38,789 bases of DNA from positions 1 to 38,789 of the forward strand of contig JAOPGA020001473.1 in the NCBI GenBank assembly GCA_026419775.2. The letters are read 5' to 3'. This document shows, piece by piece, positions 1 to 9,329 of this stretch. Positions within the stretch are counted from its first letter, which is position 1. Each line of letters begins with the position of its first letter. The translations under genes were made by a program, and so were the position numbers. Source of the stretch: Acrasis kona. Its lineage: Eukaryota; Heterolobosea; Eutetramitea; Acrasida; Acrasidae. The notes under the pieces are model-generated. The model was not told where the DNA came from. It saw only the letters and a program-made list of their open reading frames with translations, and did not search any database.

Positions 1-25
1 AAGGAACAAATGCATCTTCGAATAA

Positions 26-208
26 TCACATANAAAAGACTGTAGTGTTCCTCTTGGCGACTATCAACACTACCTAAAACGTTCAGGCAACATCCCTGCA
101 AGGAAAGAAGTTGTTCTAAATACATCAAGATTAAAAACCAACAACACCATCCCTTATGAGCATTGTAGCCTGAGGTGCGATTCCGAATTTGATCCACTCC
201 TTTTTTGA
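26..208 (+). other. Possible 3' end of an unknown coding region at the window edge
   Basis: One frame stays open from just after a stop at 23-25 to a TGA at 206-208, about 60 residues, including residues such as DYQHYLKRSGNIPARK. It has no start codon and contains the single ambiguous base of the window (n at 33). It may be the last exon of a gene lying mostly to the left, or part of the decayed stretch that follows. I recognise no family. From 209 to 476 the DNA is AT-rich and I see nothing coding. Confidence 0.25.
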
Positions 209-476
209 ACGAGGAGTTGGGAGTAATAGTTTGTGACCACCCAATAATCCATTTTATAGAAAGAGAAAAAGTAACAATTAGATTATTATGATATTAGTGA
301 GCAAATGGAAAATTACCTCGAAGACTATTTTTTTAAAAAGCAAAAGTAAGAACAAAAGTATTAGTCGTTAACGGAGCTGTAAAATAAAAATGTTTACCAC
401 TTTTCATTTTTTCTCCATTCTGTTATTTAAAGTAATCCTTGATTGTGTTGGTTTATAATTGTAATGACAGTCAACA

Positions 477-1050
477 ATGAACAAGACAGGGAAGGAGCTT
501 GTGAGTCTAAAACAGCAGGAACGGAGACTAGCCCGATTTGACAAAGAAGAAAAACTTCCTTTCCACTGGTGGTTTTATGGGAAATTCTTATCTGACGTCC
601 CAGATTCTTTCTTACCTACGTCAGACGACCCACTTGAAAAATTGGCTTGGGCAAGCATCAAATATAATAGACTCGGAGGACCGAATACAGATCACATTAT
701 TTTAGCGAATGTCCGCAATGATGGACAGGTTGAAAACCCAAACAACGCATGGGATACATCTAAAAACGCAGCACCAATAATGAAGAGGATATTTCAATTT
801 ACTAATTTACTGCATTTTGTCACAATTCTCGGCCATCTTGTGGTGTTATTACCATTAACATCGACCTTTATGCTAACCTCAACCCAAGATAGATTTACGA
901 GGAGTAGAAGTATGCTAAGATTCTTCCTGTACAAATTGAAGCAAAAAATGAATTTATAGTACATTTATAATGAGCACGTGGTTGAAGATATTAGTCAAGA
1001 CTTGTCACACGAGATACAAATAACATCTCGGAATAATGCTAAATAAAGTA
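477..1050 (+). pseudogene. Unrecognised, probably decayed coding stretch
   Basis: An ATG at 477 opens a 160-residue frame whose first two thirds looks like real protein (WFYGKFLSDVPDSFLP, LAWASIKYNRLGGPN). From about position 780 the coding character moves to other frames and continues beyond the frame's stop to about 1050, so the gene appears broken or wrongly resolved. I recognise no domain. No intron of the size used elsewhere here (34-49 nt) obviously restores it. It sits next to the frame at 1072-1686, and the two may derive from one locus. Treat it as a fossil of unknown family. Confidence 0.35.
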
Positions 1051-1071
1051 TTCACTTTTAACCTCTCCTAA

Positions 1072-1686
1072 ATGATTCTACTCATCCTTACCCAGCTATT
1101 ATTATACCAGAAACATAAGATTGCATTTCTCCTTACAATGATGTCAGCCAACCCTTCAAAACTAGACAAGGCTATCAAGAATGCAGTACCAATATCAAGT
1201 TGTCTGAAAAGGTTATTGCCTCACGAAAGGAGATTGTATGAAGAAGGAGAACTGTTCAATATTACGCATCACGGGTCAAGCTCAATATGGTTAGAGTCCC
1301 CATCATCAGTAGTTCCGCCAGGAAAATTGTCAGTATTCCGCCCTATGGGAGACAAAGAAGTTTTGTTTCTTATTGAAAACAATCAATTACCATCTACACA
1401 ACCATATCAGGCAATTATACAAGGGGAACCTGGCAGAGAATATTCGACAAAATATTTGACGGGTGCCAAGTGGACAGACACACATCCAACTACTGTTGTT
1501 GAGTTTGTATGCCCAGATGAACTAATATACACTCTTGAGAAGATGCAAACGAAGATTGAAGATGGCGTTATGTCAATGGGTTTGGGTGATAAGGCCGGTA
1601 AAGGACTACCATTATTTAACGACAGCTTAAAAAATCAATCCACAACATGGAGGATTGTTAAAATTAAAAGGTCCAAAGAAAAATAA
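1072..1686 (+). CDS. Hypothetical protein with a weak ADP-ribosyltransferase-like pattern
   Basis: This 204-residue frame has a convincing coding character in its last two thirds. The order of motifs (FRPMGDKEVLFLIENNQLP, then GREYSTKYL, then TTVVEFVCPDELI, then GLGDKAGKGLPLFND and a closing WRIVKIK) recalls small ADP-ribosyltransferase-like domains found at the ends of bacterial polymorphic toxins. That is pattern recall, not an alignment, and I would not assign function on it. The first 25 residues are hydrophobic and may not be real; ATGs at 1138 and 1141 are alternative starts. The neighbouring upstream stretch is decayed, so this too may be a relic. The gap 1687-2082 is AT-rich, contains an ataataaag likely to be a poly(A) signal near 1700, and holds nothing else I can support. 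Confidence 0.4.
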   Translation: MILLILTQLLLYQKHKIAFLLTMMSANPSKLDKAIKNAVPISSCLKRLLPHERRLYEEGELFNITHHGSSSIWLESPSSVVPPGKLSVFRPMGDKEVLFLIENNQLPSTQPYQAIIQGEPGREYSTKYLTGAKWTDTHPTTVVEFVCPDELIYTLEKMQTKIEDGVMSMGLGDKAGKGLPLFNDSLKNQSTTWRIVKIKRSKEK

Positions 1687-2017
1687 GTTATTGGAATATA
1701 TAATAAAGATTATTGAACAACGCTTCAATGACAGTCAATACTTTATGTGACTGCTGTTTGGTCATTTTCTTCATTGTAACAATGACTTGATGACAATTTT
1801 CACAATCATAGGAGCTAAACTACACGAAGTAATAAAGGTACAAGGAGACCGTTAGTCCGTTACCATCCAGAGTTGGTATTTATTTGTCACTCAGTTCCTG
1901 TTAATATTCACTGTTGTAATTTTTAATTTTGAGTTGACAAAAGTAGTAGTGGAAGGAACTCGGAATTTGGGTGTACTATCTTTGAGTTATGAACCTACGT
2001 ATTTTTAGAAAACAGAA

Positions 2018-2149
2018 ATGGTTAGCACCAACAATATACAAAAGAAGTCACAGTCTTCTTCAACTGAACAACTGATTCGTCAATGTGCAATCAATCAAAT
2101 CAAAATCGTGAATCATATAACCGTCGATCCTTATCTCCATTGCAACTGA
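2018..2149 (+). promoter_or_regulatory. Overlapping upstream open reading frame
   Basis: ATG at 2018 opens 43 codons ending in TGA at 2147-2149, in a different frame from the main start at 2083. If it lies on the mRNA, a scanning ribosome would meet it first and pass the main start in the wrong frame. It could repress translation, or the transcript may begin downstream of 2018. A small unrecognised intron joining the two frames is the other option. Confidence 0.3.
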
Positions 2150-2934
2150 CACCTCAGCCCAGCTCTCATATAACCCCGACCTCTTCACAGGACAATCAAA
2201 GTGGAGATTACATAATAGGTCAAATTCACCAACACACCCATCATCATCACACAGCTCATCTCGCTCAACAAGATTACCTACCATCGCCACCATCACATCA
2301 TAAATCGTCACAATACACGTCATCTTCTGGTAGAACGAGATCGCTGACGCAACCGCCAAGTAATCGTCAACAATCAACCTCGCAGCTAAAGAGGAAGCGA
2401 CGTAACAGATCGCTCCGCAATATTGAATCTTCAGGGTCTGACGACGACTCGTCTGAAGATGATAAACAAAAATCGAAAAACAAAAAGCAAAGAACACACG
2501 TGCTAAGCGACGTGGAAGATCTTGTTCACAATGTGAGAAACAATCCATGGCGCACAAATTTGAATCATGCTGACGCCAAACAGAGGATATGTACACAGAC
2601 ACAACGATCGTCCAAAGCACTCACAACTATTGAAGGCATCCGCAGGGCGAAAGAAGAATATGAGAACCAGCAAGCAATATATCGCGATGAAATACGAAAC
2701 AGAGTGCAGGAGAGGGACCGCCAGATGGCAGCTGCAAGAGAGCAGGAGAAAGCAAGACTGGAGGAGCTACGCCTCCATAGTGAGTCGCGCATCAAGTTTG
2801 GTCAAGTATTGGAGAAGACAATAAGTTTTATTGCGAACAGTATGCCATCTAATTCTAATCGAACGGAAGAGCGTATGACTAGAATAGAAGGCAATATGGA
2901 AAAGATCATTCAGCTGCTTGAGAGCTACCAATAA
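2083..2934 (+). CDS. Low-complexity, basic/acidic coiled-coil protein, probably nuclear
   Basis: A 283-residue protein of unrecognised family. The first 100 residues are rich in Ser, Gln, Pro and His, including a short His run (HTHHHHT). Then come a basic cluster (KRKRRNR), an acidic Ser/Asp patch (SSGSDDDSSEDD) and a second basic cluster (KNKKQR), which together look like a bipartite nuclear localisation region. Residues about 185-245 form a strongly charged helix suited to a coiled coil, and the last 30 residues are a second amphipathic helix. This layout is common in chromatin or Myb/trihelix-associated proteins, but I see no DNA-binding fold. The stop TAA lies inside AATAAA. An ATG at 2018 begins a 43-codon out-of-frame reading frame that overlaps this start, and an in-frame TGA precedes 2083, so 2083 is the first usable ATG. 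Confidence 0.7.
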   Translation: MCNQSNQNRESYNRRSLSPLQLTPQPSSHITPTSSQDNQSGDYIIGQIHQHTHHHHTAHLAQQDYLPSPPSHHKSSQYTSSSGRTRSLTQPPSNRQQSTSQLKRKRRNRSLRNIESSGSDDDSSEDDKQKSKNKKQRTHVLSDVEDLVHNVRNNPWRTNLNHADAKQRICTQTQRSSKALTTIEGIRRAKEEYENQQAIYRDEIRNRVQERDRQMAAAREQEKARLEELRLHSESRIKFGQVLEKTISFIANSMPSNSNRTEERMTRIEGNMEKIIQLLESYQ

Positions 2935-3004
2935 ATGTTTTTTGTACTATGAAATTGTATAAAAATTATACGTTTGACGCGTGTTGTTTTGTAACGCATG
3001 TCAT

Positions 3005-3955
3005 ATGTCAAGTCTATACCTTATTGTCTCGTTGCTCGCTGCTATCGCAACATGCAGTGAAATTGTTAGTATCGAAACCGTTTTAAGCATATCAAGGCAG
3101 GCTAAATGCTCAGTGGATGTGACCGAAACTATAATAATATTCGCACCAAACATTTCAAACTATTACACATTTCAGGACAAAAAGGTTCATGGTGTGTTTC
3201 TAAACAGAACTTTGAACGACAACAAACTTTATAAAGCATTCAATGTAATTGACTGGTATGTTACGGCGACTAATGTCACCGAGGACACAACTATAAATTA
3301 CATTCCACACTACAACATTTTTAGAGGCGACCCTAATTATGCGGTAGTTAGGTCATTAGATTCTGTTAGGATAGATATAAATGTGACAGGAGCAAATGAG
3401 AAGAGTTTGTATGGGGTCAACATGACATACTCATCAATAGGCCCTCTTAGCCACTTTTCTGGAAACGAGTACAACAACTACACCAATAGAATCATATGGG
3501 GATATGACATGCATCCAATGATAACAAACACTACAAGAATAAAAACGATAATAAAGTTTGATAGGTACATTAATAGATTCCAAATAGAATCAGACAATGT
3601 TGTTAGAGAATCAGAAAATGATGCATCCACATTTACAATTATCAATTATGGAACCTTGAAGGATAGAAGGATTGAACTGTTTTTTGAGTCAGAGTATGGA
3701 GACGGAACCCGTAACAGCGAAGGTTTGTCTTTTTGTACTGTTTTTGATAACAGCCACATCAAATTCTTTATAAGTGTATTTGCATTTGTCTATATTGCCA
3801 TCACCTTGTCTATTGTTAGTCTGCTTATAATTCTGCAGATGATATGCTCCAAAACTATCGACTACATGAAGGAGAGGAGGACAGTAAGACTTGAAGCTAT
3901 GGACTATCAGCTTTATGAGCAAACCCCAAAGTTAATAAATTCATCTGATGACTAG
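3005..3955 (+). CDS. Type I membrane glycoprotein, possibly DUF2207-like ectodomain
   Basis: A 316-residue protein starting at the first ATG of the frame, which gives a clean signal peptide (MSSLYLIVSLLAAIATC). The ectodomain carries many N-x-S/T sites, then one transmembrane helix near residues 255-285 and a 30-residue cytoplasmic tail. A VTETIII strand, a hGVFLNRTL segment, a late NRIIWGYD and a following hydrophobic strand resemble in order the extracellular beta domain of DUF2207 membrane proteins, but this is a weak visual match. The topology (secreted domain, one anchor, short tail) is well supported; the function is unknown. The gap 3956-4171 holds ataataaaat near 4010, a likely poly(A) signal for this gene, and then the upstream region of the WD40 gene. 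Confidence 0.75.
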   Translation: MSSLYLIVSLLAAIATCSEIVSIETVLSISRQAKCSVDVTETIIIFAPNISNYYTFQDKKVHGVFLNRTLNDNKLYKAFNVIDWYVTATNVTEDTTINYIPHYNIFRGDPNYAVVRSLDSVRIDINVTGANEKSLYGVNMTYSSIGPLSHFSGNEYNNYTNRIIWGYDMHPMITNTTRIKTIIKFDRYINRFQIESDNVVRESENDASTFTIINYGTLKDRRIELFFESEYGDGTRNSEGLSFCTVFDNSHIKFFISVFAFVYIAITLSIVSLLIILQMICSKTIDYMKERRTVRLEAMDYQLYEQTPKLINSSDD

Positions 3956-4171
3956 TTGATATATGAAGTACAACTGTGGCTGCTGAATAAGTACTGAATT
4001 AATTGTTATAATAAAATATTGTGTTGGATACTCAATATCAGAAATTTATCATTATTAATATACCACAAGAATTTCCATGACCGGTTTTGATCAGTGATAT
4101 TAGTCCTTGTTCTTGGAACTTTTGTTGTAAATAAGAACGAAACAATTATTAATACAAAAACGTTACGTGAA

Positions 4172-5900
4172 ATGGTTGTCAATCAGGAGACCAGTAATTC
4201 TCTCGCTTCTTACAGGCGAATACTACAAACTGGAAAAAGACGTGTGTCTGAACTATCCAACAACGTTGATAATGCCTCCCCGAAGTCAGGGCCTTACGAA
4301 GAACCATTCAACTTTGACTGTGAACAAAACACAAAATCAACTCGTTCTAGAAGACTCTCGCAATCAACCAGTAACGCACCTACAAACAGCCTGAACACAA
4401 GCAGCGAAGATGAATATGAAGAAGCTCTGCGTACCCGAGATGACTTACAGGGCACTTGTGACGAAATTGACGAGAAGAAGGTATATTATTCTATGAATAA
4501 TCCTATGTAATACCCACAGAAACTAGCAACAGAAAAATTAGACATGATTCAACAAAGCATTAAAGAGTTGGAAGAACAACGCTTATCCTATCAAGAGGAG
4601 GTTGTTATGTTGGAGATTGAACAAGAGAGGGTGGAGGAGAAACGTAAGTACTAATATTTTTTGTTGAAGGGAAACTCATCATTTTTTTTTAGTAACCAAG
4701 GCAAGACTGGATATGAAGAGATTGGGACAGACAAAAATGAGTGCGTCAATGAATAATCTGCACAAACCCCCACTAGTCCCTCCCATCAACCTACCTAAGA
4801 GGTACAACTCCACCGAGGCACTCAAAAAGCCCACGCCGCGCACAGCACCGAAACTAAGCGCACGCTTAACACCAAGGACAACCGAACGCGACATTTACGA
4901 AGACCCCTTTGACTCTTCACACCGCATTTTCTCCACACATACTGACTCAGTGTTGGCCCTAAACATGGTTTCCTCCAGATATGCTGTTACCGCCTCTGCA
5001 GATCGCACAGTTAATGTCTGGGACATGGATGCACCAGAAGCAAAGCCGATGATGACTTTCAGAGGACACGCCTCATACGTTCAATCCATTGTCTCAGACA
5101 TGGGCCTACACCAAAACATTGATTTGGACTTTGTTGACGACTACATTCATCAAACACTGAGACCGTACGGTCAAGATGTTTCGGACGTTGAAAGCGACAG
5201 ATCAGAGCCCAGCACAGGAACAGATAATTACTTTGAAGACATTTGTCCGTTCGTAATCTCTGGTGGTGGCGACAACACCGTTCGTGTGTGGAATGTGAAG
5301 AATCAAAACAACCATCAAGTATTGGAGGGACATTCCGCAGCAGTGTCAGTGGTTAGATGCGACCATTCAACCATCATAAGTGGAAGCATGGATCGTTCCA
5401 TCAAACTATGGGACAGAGAAACAGGCAGGTGCACACAGACCATGACTGGTAGTGATGGCCACGTCAGGACTTTACAATTCTTATCCTATGCCCTCATAAG
5501 TGGAGGCGGTGACGACGGCGTGATGAGACTTTGGGACATTCGCTCAGGAAAGTACTTTAGGACCATTGACGCACACGACAAGGGAATAAACACTTTACAA
5601 TTCGACACTGAGAAGATTGTGAGCGGAGGTAAGGATGGAAGATTAAGAGTATTTGAGCTCAAGAGCGGTCGCGTCATGGATGATTTGAACGTAGGAAGTT
5701 CCGTGACGAGTTTACAATTCTACAAGAACAAATTAGTGTTCTCCGCGTCCAACATGTTCCCTGTTTTGTACGATTTAAATAACAAGTGTATGATTAAGAA
5801 CTTTTCTGGACACACCGATGATGTTTGTGAACTACAGTTCAACAAAAAGTGGCTAATAACTGCCTCCAAGGACAAGACAATGAGACTATGGAGTTTGTAA
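4172..5900 (+). CDS. Coiled-coil plus WD40 protein, Mdv1/Mda1-like mitochondrial division adaptor
   Basis: Three exons (4172-4480, 4520-4643, 4693-5900) with introns of 39 and 49 nt join without a frame break to give 546 residues. The N-terminal 100 residues are Ser/Thr-rich and disordered. Exon 2 encodes a heptad-repeat coil (EKLDMIQQSIKELEEQRL, ending LEIEQERVEEK). After a Pro-rich linker come about seven WD40 repeats, seen as ASADRTVNVWD, SGGGDNTVRVWN, SGSMDRSIKLWD, SGGGDDGVMRLWD and ASKDKTMRLW, with an acidic insert in the second blade. This order (disordered N terminus, dimerising coil, C-terminal WD40 propeller) is that of yeast Mdv1/Caf4 and the algal Mda1, which recruit dynamin to mitochondria. 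Assignment rests on architecture; other coil-WD40 proteins such as TFIID or Tup1-type factors are less similar. The start at 4172 is the first ATG in frame. Confidence 0.75.
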
Positions 5901-6041
5901 ATTATAAACAATCGAGGCGATCCTAGTAGGGTTCTCTCCTTTTATATAAATCATGATTTTATTTACATGTCTTTTACACCAGTCGAACAACAAACACAAG
6001 CAACAAAATATCATCAAATCACATGTCACAGGCACACTCTC

Positions 6042-8798
6042 TCACACGGTTAAATATCTCGACAACTTTTCCAACACATCAGTAACTTTGAAGGGCTTTG
6101 CTATAAAATCATTCATGCCCACCGATATGGCCTTTTGTTGATGTTCCTCTCTCACGTTACCAGACAAACAAAGTATCGGCGTCTGCAACAACTCCATCTT
6201 CTTTTCGTAATCTCTAATCTGCTTTGTGGATTCGTAACCGTTCATGACCGGCATTTCAATGTCCATGAAAACAGCATCAAAGTTTTGATCACGAAACAGC
6301 GACAGGGCCTTTTCGCCATCCACCGCAATTTCGCAGTGATAACCCTTCTTGCTCAACATGTTGGTGAGCACCTTTCTGTTAATCTCGTTGTCGTCCACCA
6401 CCAGTATTCTATTAAACAACGGACGGCTCTGTATACAAGTGTTGGTGGTGGGCGTCGTGGGCGTGATTTCGGATGACTCATAGTTGATGACCTCTCGTTC
6501 CTCGGGCGTCAACGGCTCGTAGCGAACGGTAAAGTGAAAAGTGGTGCCCGATCCCTTTTTACTATAAATTTCAATCTTTCCGCCCATCAAATGCACCAAC
6601 TGACGCGAAATGCTCAATCCTAGACCAGTGCCCCCATATTGACTGGTGATTCGCGCATTGGCCTGTACAAAGGGCTGAAACAACCGGTGCTGTTCCTCCT
6701 CGGTCATCCCTATTCCAGTATCGCTCACAGTGAACAATACCTCATTGTGCTCGGTGATTTGATAACTAACGTGTATGGTGCCCTTGTCGGTAAACTTGAT
6801 CGCATTGTTCAACAAGTTCACCAGCACTTGACGAAGACGAAAGTTATCTCCTTTGATGATGAGCGAATCGTCGCCCAGCGCCATATCCAAACACAATGAT
6901 TTCTTTTTTAATTGACTCATGATCATTCTGGACACGATTCGAATCTCTTGATTAATGTTATAGGGCACGCTCGCAATTTCCAGTTTGTTATTGTCCAATT
7001 TACTGAGCGTCAGCACGTCGTTCGCCACCTCCGTTTGATGCTCTGCACACACTTGAGCATCGTGTATGGCGTCCTTTATATCCTTGTAGTTCTTCTTGAA
7101 TAACAATCGATTACAAGGAGATATCTTTTCTTTTTTTATGAGGTGATTGATTTGATTGGTCTTTTCATCGATGGTATGCAAACTACCAATGATGCCATTG
7201 ATTGGATTACGTATTTCGTGACAAATGGTGTCCACGAATTCCTCTTGTTGTTTCTGACGTAGCTTGGCCTCTTGTTTGCTCTTTATGGCTTGCTTGACGA
7301 TCACTTCCAATACGATTTGCTTAAAATCACGACAAACGCGCATATCCACGGTGCTCCATGGTTCGCTATTCATTTTCTTTTTTTCTTGCCACTTGGCAAA
7401 ACTAGCGCGCGGTTGTAGTTGATTGGGATCGTCTGGAGTGAAATGTTTGATGGGCTCGCCCGCCCAATTCACCGTGTGTAATATTTCTGGTCTGAACCAC
7501 AGTATCATGTCGTCATTGTTTTGAAATAAACTAAGCGCCAGCATTCCGCTCGCCACATTTTTGAATCGACTCGCTTGTGGGTATAATTTGGTGATTTGTT
7601 TGGTCGCATAAATGTCGCTTCCCATCAGATTGGGTTTCGCAACGCTGATGAGTTGTTTAATGTCGTTGGTGCTGGGTGTTTTGCCCACCAACGTAATCTC
7701 TTCGTTATAACAAATGGCGGCGCCGGTGGCATTCACCACGCCTAAAAGTGCTTTTGATTGTTGTGCGCAACAAGTGATCCAATCATCAGCCAACGATGTC
7801 TTCTTGAGCAATACGTTCACGTGTTGATTTTGACGCATCAATTGTTTGTTCTCCAGATGGGCAATCTTTGTGGTGACGTGCCACGATAGGATTTGCCCCA
7901 GGAATTCACAAGTGACGCGCACCTCGTAGGGCAAATGTTTTGGCGATTGATGGTGACAAGCGATCAATCCCCATAATTGATTGTTGTGTATGAGAGAGAT
8001 GCTCATGCTGGCCTGCACGCCCATGTTCCGTAAGTATTGCAGGTGAGTAGGAGACACGCTCCGTAGAAGCGCATGCGATAGATCGATGGGTCCGTTCGTT
8101 AGTGCGTGTTGAGGCGGGAGTATGGTCGCGGGTTTATAATTTACATTGGGCACCAACCGCAACCAATTCTTCAAGTATAGGGCTCTTGCCTGCTGCGGTA
8201 TATCTGTGGAGGGATAGCGTAGACCTAAAAATGATTCCAAACTTTCGCTCTTTACTTCTGCTATCACCTCCCCATGCCCTTCGGGATCTAGTTGGTATAC
8301 CATCACCCTATCCAACCCTGTTATCCGCTGCACCTCTTCGGCAGCTGTTTTTGCCAGCACCTTAAAGTCACAATCGTGCGGTAGTGTTTGTAGGCGCGAT
8401 ATTGATTGTTTTGATGCGTGATGAAATGTTGATTTCGACTGTGCGTCTTTTTCGAAGGGCTCCAATTCTACTATCAGCAGTTCTTCCGACCGGTGGAGGA
8501 CCGCTTCAAAGTAATGTTTTGTTTTGTTGACCTCTACGGTGAAGTAGCAGGGGTTGATGTTTTCGTTTCCTGTCGCTAGTTTCTGTATGAGCTGAGTTTG
8601 ATCATCTTTGGTTATAATGTCGCCAAAGTTGGTATATAACAAGTCGTTAGCTTTAATGTTGAAGAAATCTCCAAAGTTGCTGCTGACGTGCACAATCGCA
8701 AGCTCCGTGCCCATAAGGCCTAAAAGTAATCCATGCGGTTGTATGCTCCCAGGAATATGAATAGGTTCGCGGTCGCATGAAGTTATATCTACTCTCAT
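6042..8798 (-). CDS. Phytochrome hybrid histidine kinase with response regulator
   Basis: A 918-residue single-exon red/far-red photoreceptor. Order: PAS (1-110), GAF (about 140-305), PHY (about 320-500), HisKA, HATPase and REC. The N terminus carries SCDREPIHIPGSIQPHG with Cys8, the cysteine that binds biliverdin in bacterial and fungal phytochromes. The GAF domain has PSTDIP (Asp199), SPTHLQYLRNMGV (His252) and LWGLIACHH (His282); their spacing equals Deinococcus BphP Asp207/His260/His290 minus 8. PHY has the tongue motif PRASF. HisKA has CHEIRNPINGI (His528). The ATPase has N and G boxes (NLLNNAIKFTD, GGTGLGLSIS), and the receiver has VFMDIEMPVM (Asp846). All key residues are present, so it should bind a bilin and transfer phosphate. 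The start is the first ATG; the frame extends further up only through non-ATG codons. It is convergent with the WD40 gene. Confidence 0.95.
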   Translation of the reverse strand: MRVDITSCDREPIHIPGSIQPHGLLLGLMGTELAIVHVSSNFGDFFNIKANDLLYTNFGDIITKDDQTQLIQKLATGNENINPCYFTVEVNKTKHYFEAVLHRSEELLIVELEPFEKDAQSKSTFHHASKQSISRLQTLPHDCDFKVLAKTAAEEVQRITGLDRVMVYQLDPEGHGEVIAEVKSESLESFLGLRYPSTDIPQQARALYLKNWLRLVPNVNYKPATILPPQHALTNGPIDLSHALLRSVSPTHLQYLRNMGVQASMSISLIHNNQLWGLIACHHQSPKHLPYEVRVTCEFLGQILSWHVTTKIAHLENKQLMRQNQHVNVLLKKTSLADDWITCCAQQSKALLGVVNATGAAICYNEEITLVGKTPSTNDIKQLISVAKPNLMGSDIYATKQITKLYPQASRFKNVASGMLALSLFQNNDDMILWFRPEILHTVNWAGEPIKHFTPDDPNQLQPRASFAKWQEKKKMNSEPWSTVDMRVCRDFKQIVLEVIVKQAIKSKQEAKLRQKQQEEFVDTICHEIRNPINGIIGSLHTIDEKTNQINHLIKKEKISPCNRLLFKKNYKDIKDAIHDAQVCAEHQTEVANDVLTLSKLDNNKLEIASVPYNINQEIRIVSRMIMSQLKKKSLCLDMALGDDSLIIKGDNFRLRQVLVNLLNNAIKFTDKGTIHVSYQITEHNEVLFTVSDTGIGMTEEEQHRLFQPFVQANARITSQYGGTGLGLSISRQLVHLMGGKIEIYSKKGSGTTFHFTVRYEPLTPEEREVINYESSEITPTTPTTNTCIQSRPLFNRILVVDDNEINRKVLTNMLSKKGYHCEIAVDGEKALSLFRDQNFDAVFMDIEMPVMNGYESTKQIRDYEKKMELLQTPILCLSGNVREEHQQKAISVGMNDFIAKPFKVTDVLEKLSRYLTV

Positions 8799-9329
8799 GC
8801 CCGAATATCGGATATTTCTTACAATATTGTCCTTGGGGAAATAAAAAGTTGACCGGATGTACAAAAGAGAATCTTGTCTTGTGAACAGTCAAATCTTTTC
8901 AAAACCGGTAAAGGGACACGGATGTCGGTTGGGTTCAGCTGAAAACTTCAAATCACTCATTGCACACAGCGGGACGATTGAACTATGCGGAATTTGTACA
9001 CATCCAATAAGCTAATAATAAAATGATAATGATGGTGTGTGAAAGTATTGTTTTAGAGCAATTAACACGTGTTTTCATTCACACTATTTATGCCCCACTT
9101 CATTGTAATTGATGGAATGAAATATTGGAACACCAGTTACAAAAGCTCATTTAAAACTGATTTATTATAAGGTTACTATTATTAGTCCTATGGAAATATT
9201 GAACAACATCTTATAGCCCAATTGCATAACCTCTGACTCTACCACATAAGAACTGTTTATCTAAAAATAAATTTTTGATGAATTTGGTAGAAGATCGAAA
9301 AGACGCCAAGCCAACGAAGAGGGACAAGC
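8799..9329. other. Divergent intergenic region between phytochrome and nucleotidyltransferase genes
   Basis: About 530 bp of AT-rich DNA shared as the upstream region of two divergent genes. I see no coding exon, repeat or RNA gene in it. It must hold both promoters. Confidence 0.6.

Noticed and set aside
477-1050. Idea that TAA and TAG code for glutamine here, since one frame of this stretch reads on plausibly through them
   Set aside because: Every well-supported gene in the window ends at TAA, TAG or TGA just where its family should end, so the standard code applies and decay is the better explanation.
2060-2620. Long minus-strand open frame opposite the coiled-coil gene
   Set aside because: Mirror of a Ser/Gln-rich plus-strand gene; Cys- and Val-rich composition without domains, and it lacks upstream or downstream exons.
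6135-7103. Plus-strand open frames inside the phytochrome gene
   Set aside because: They lie wholly opposite the kinase and receiver domains, whose motifs are all intact on the minus strand.
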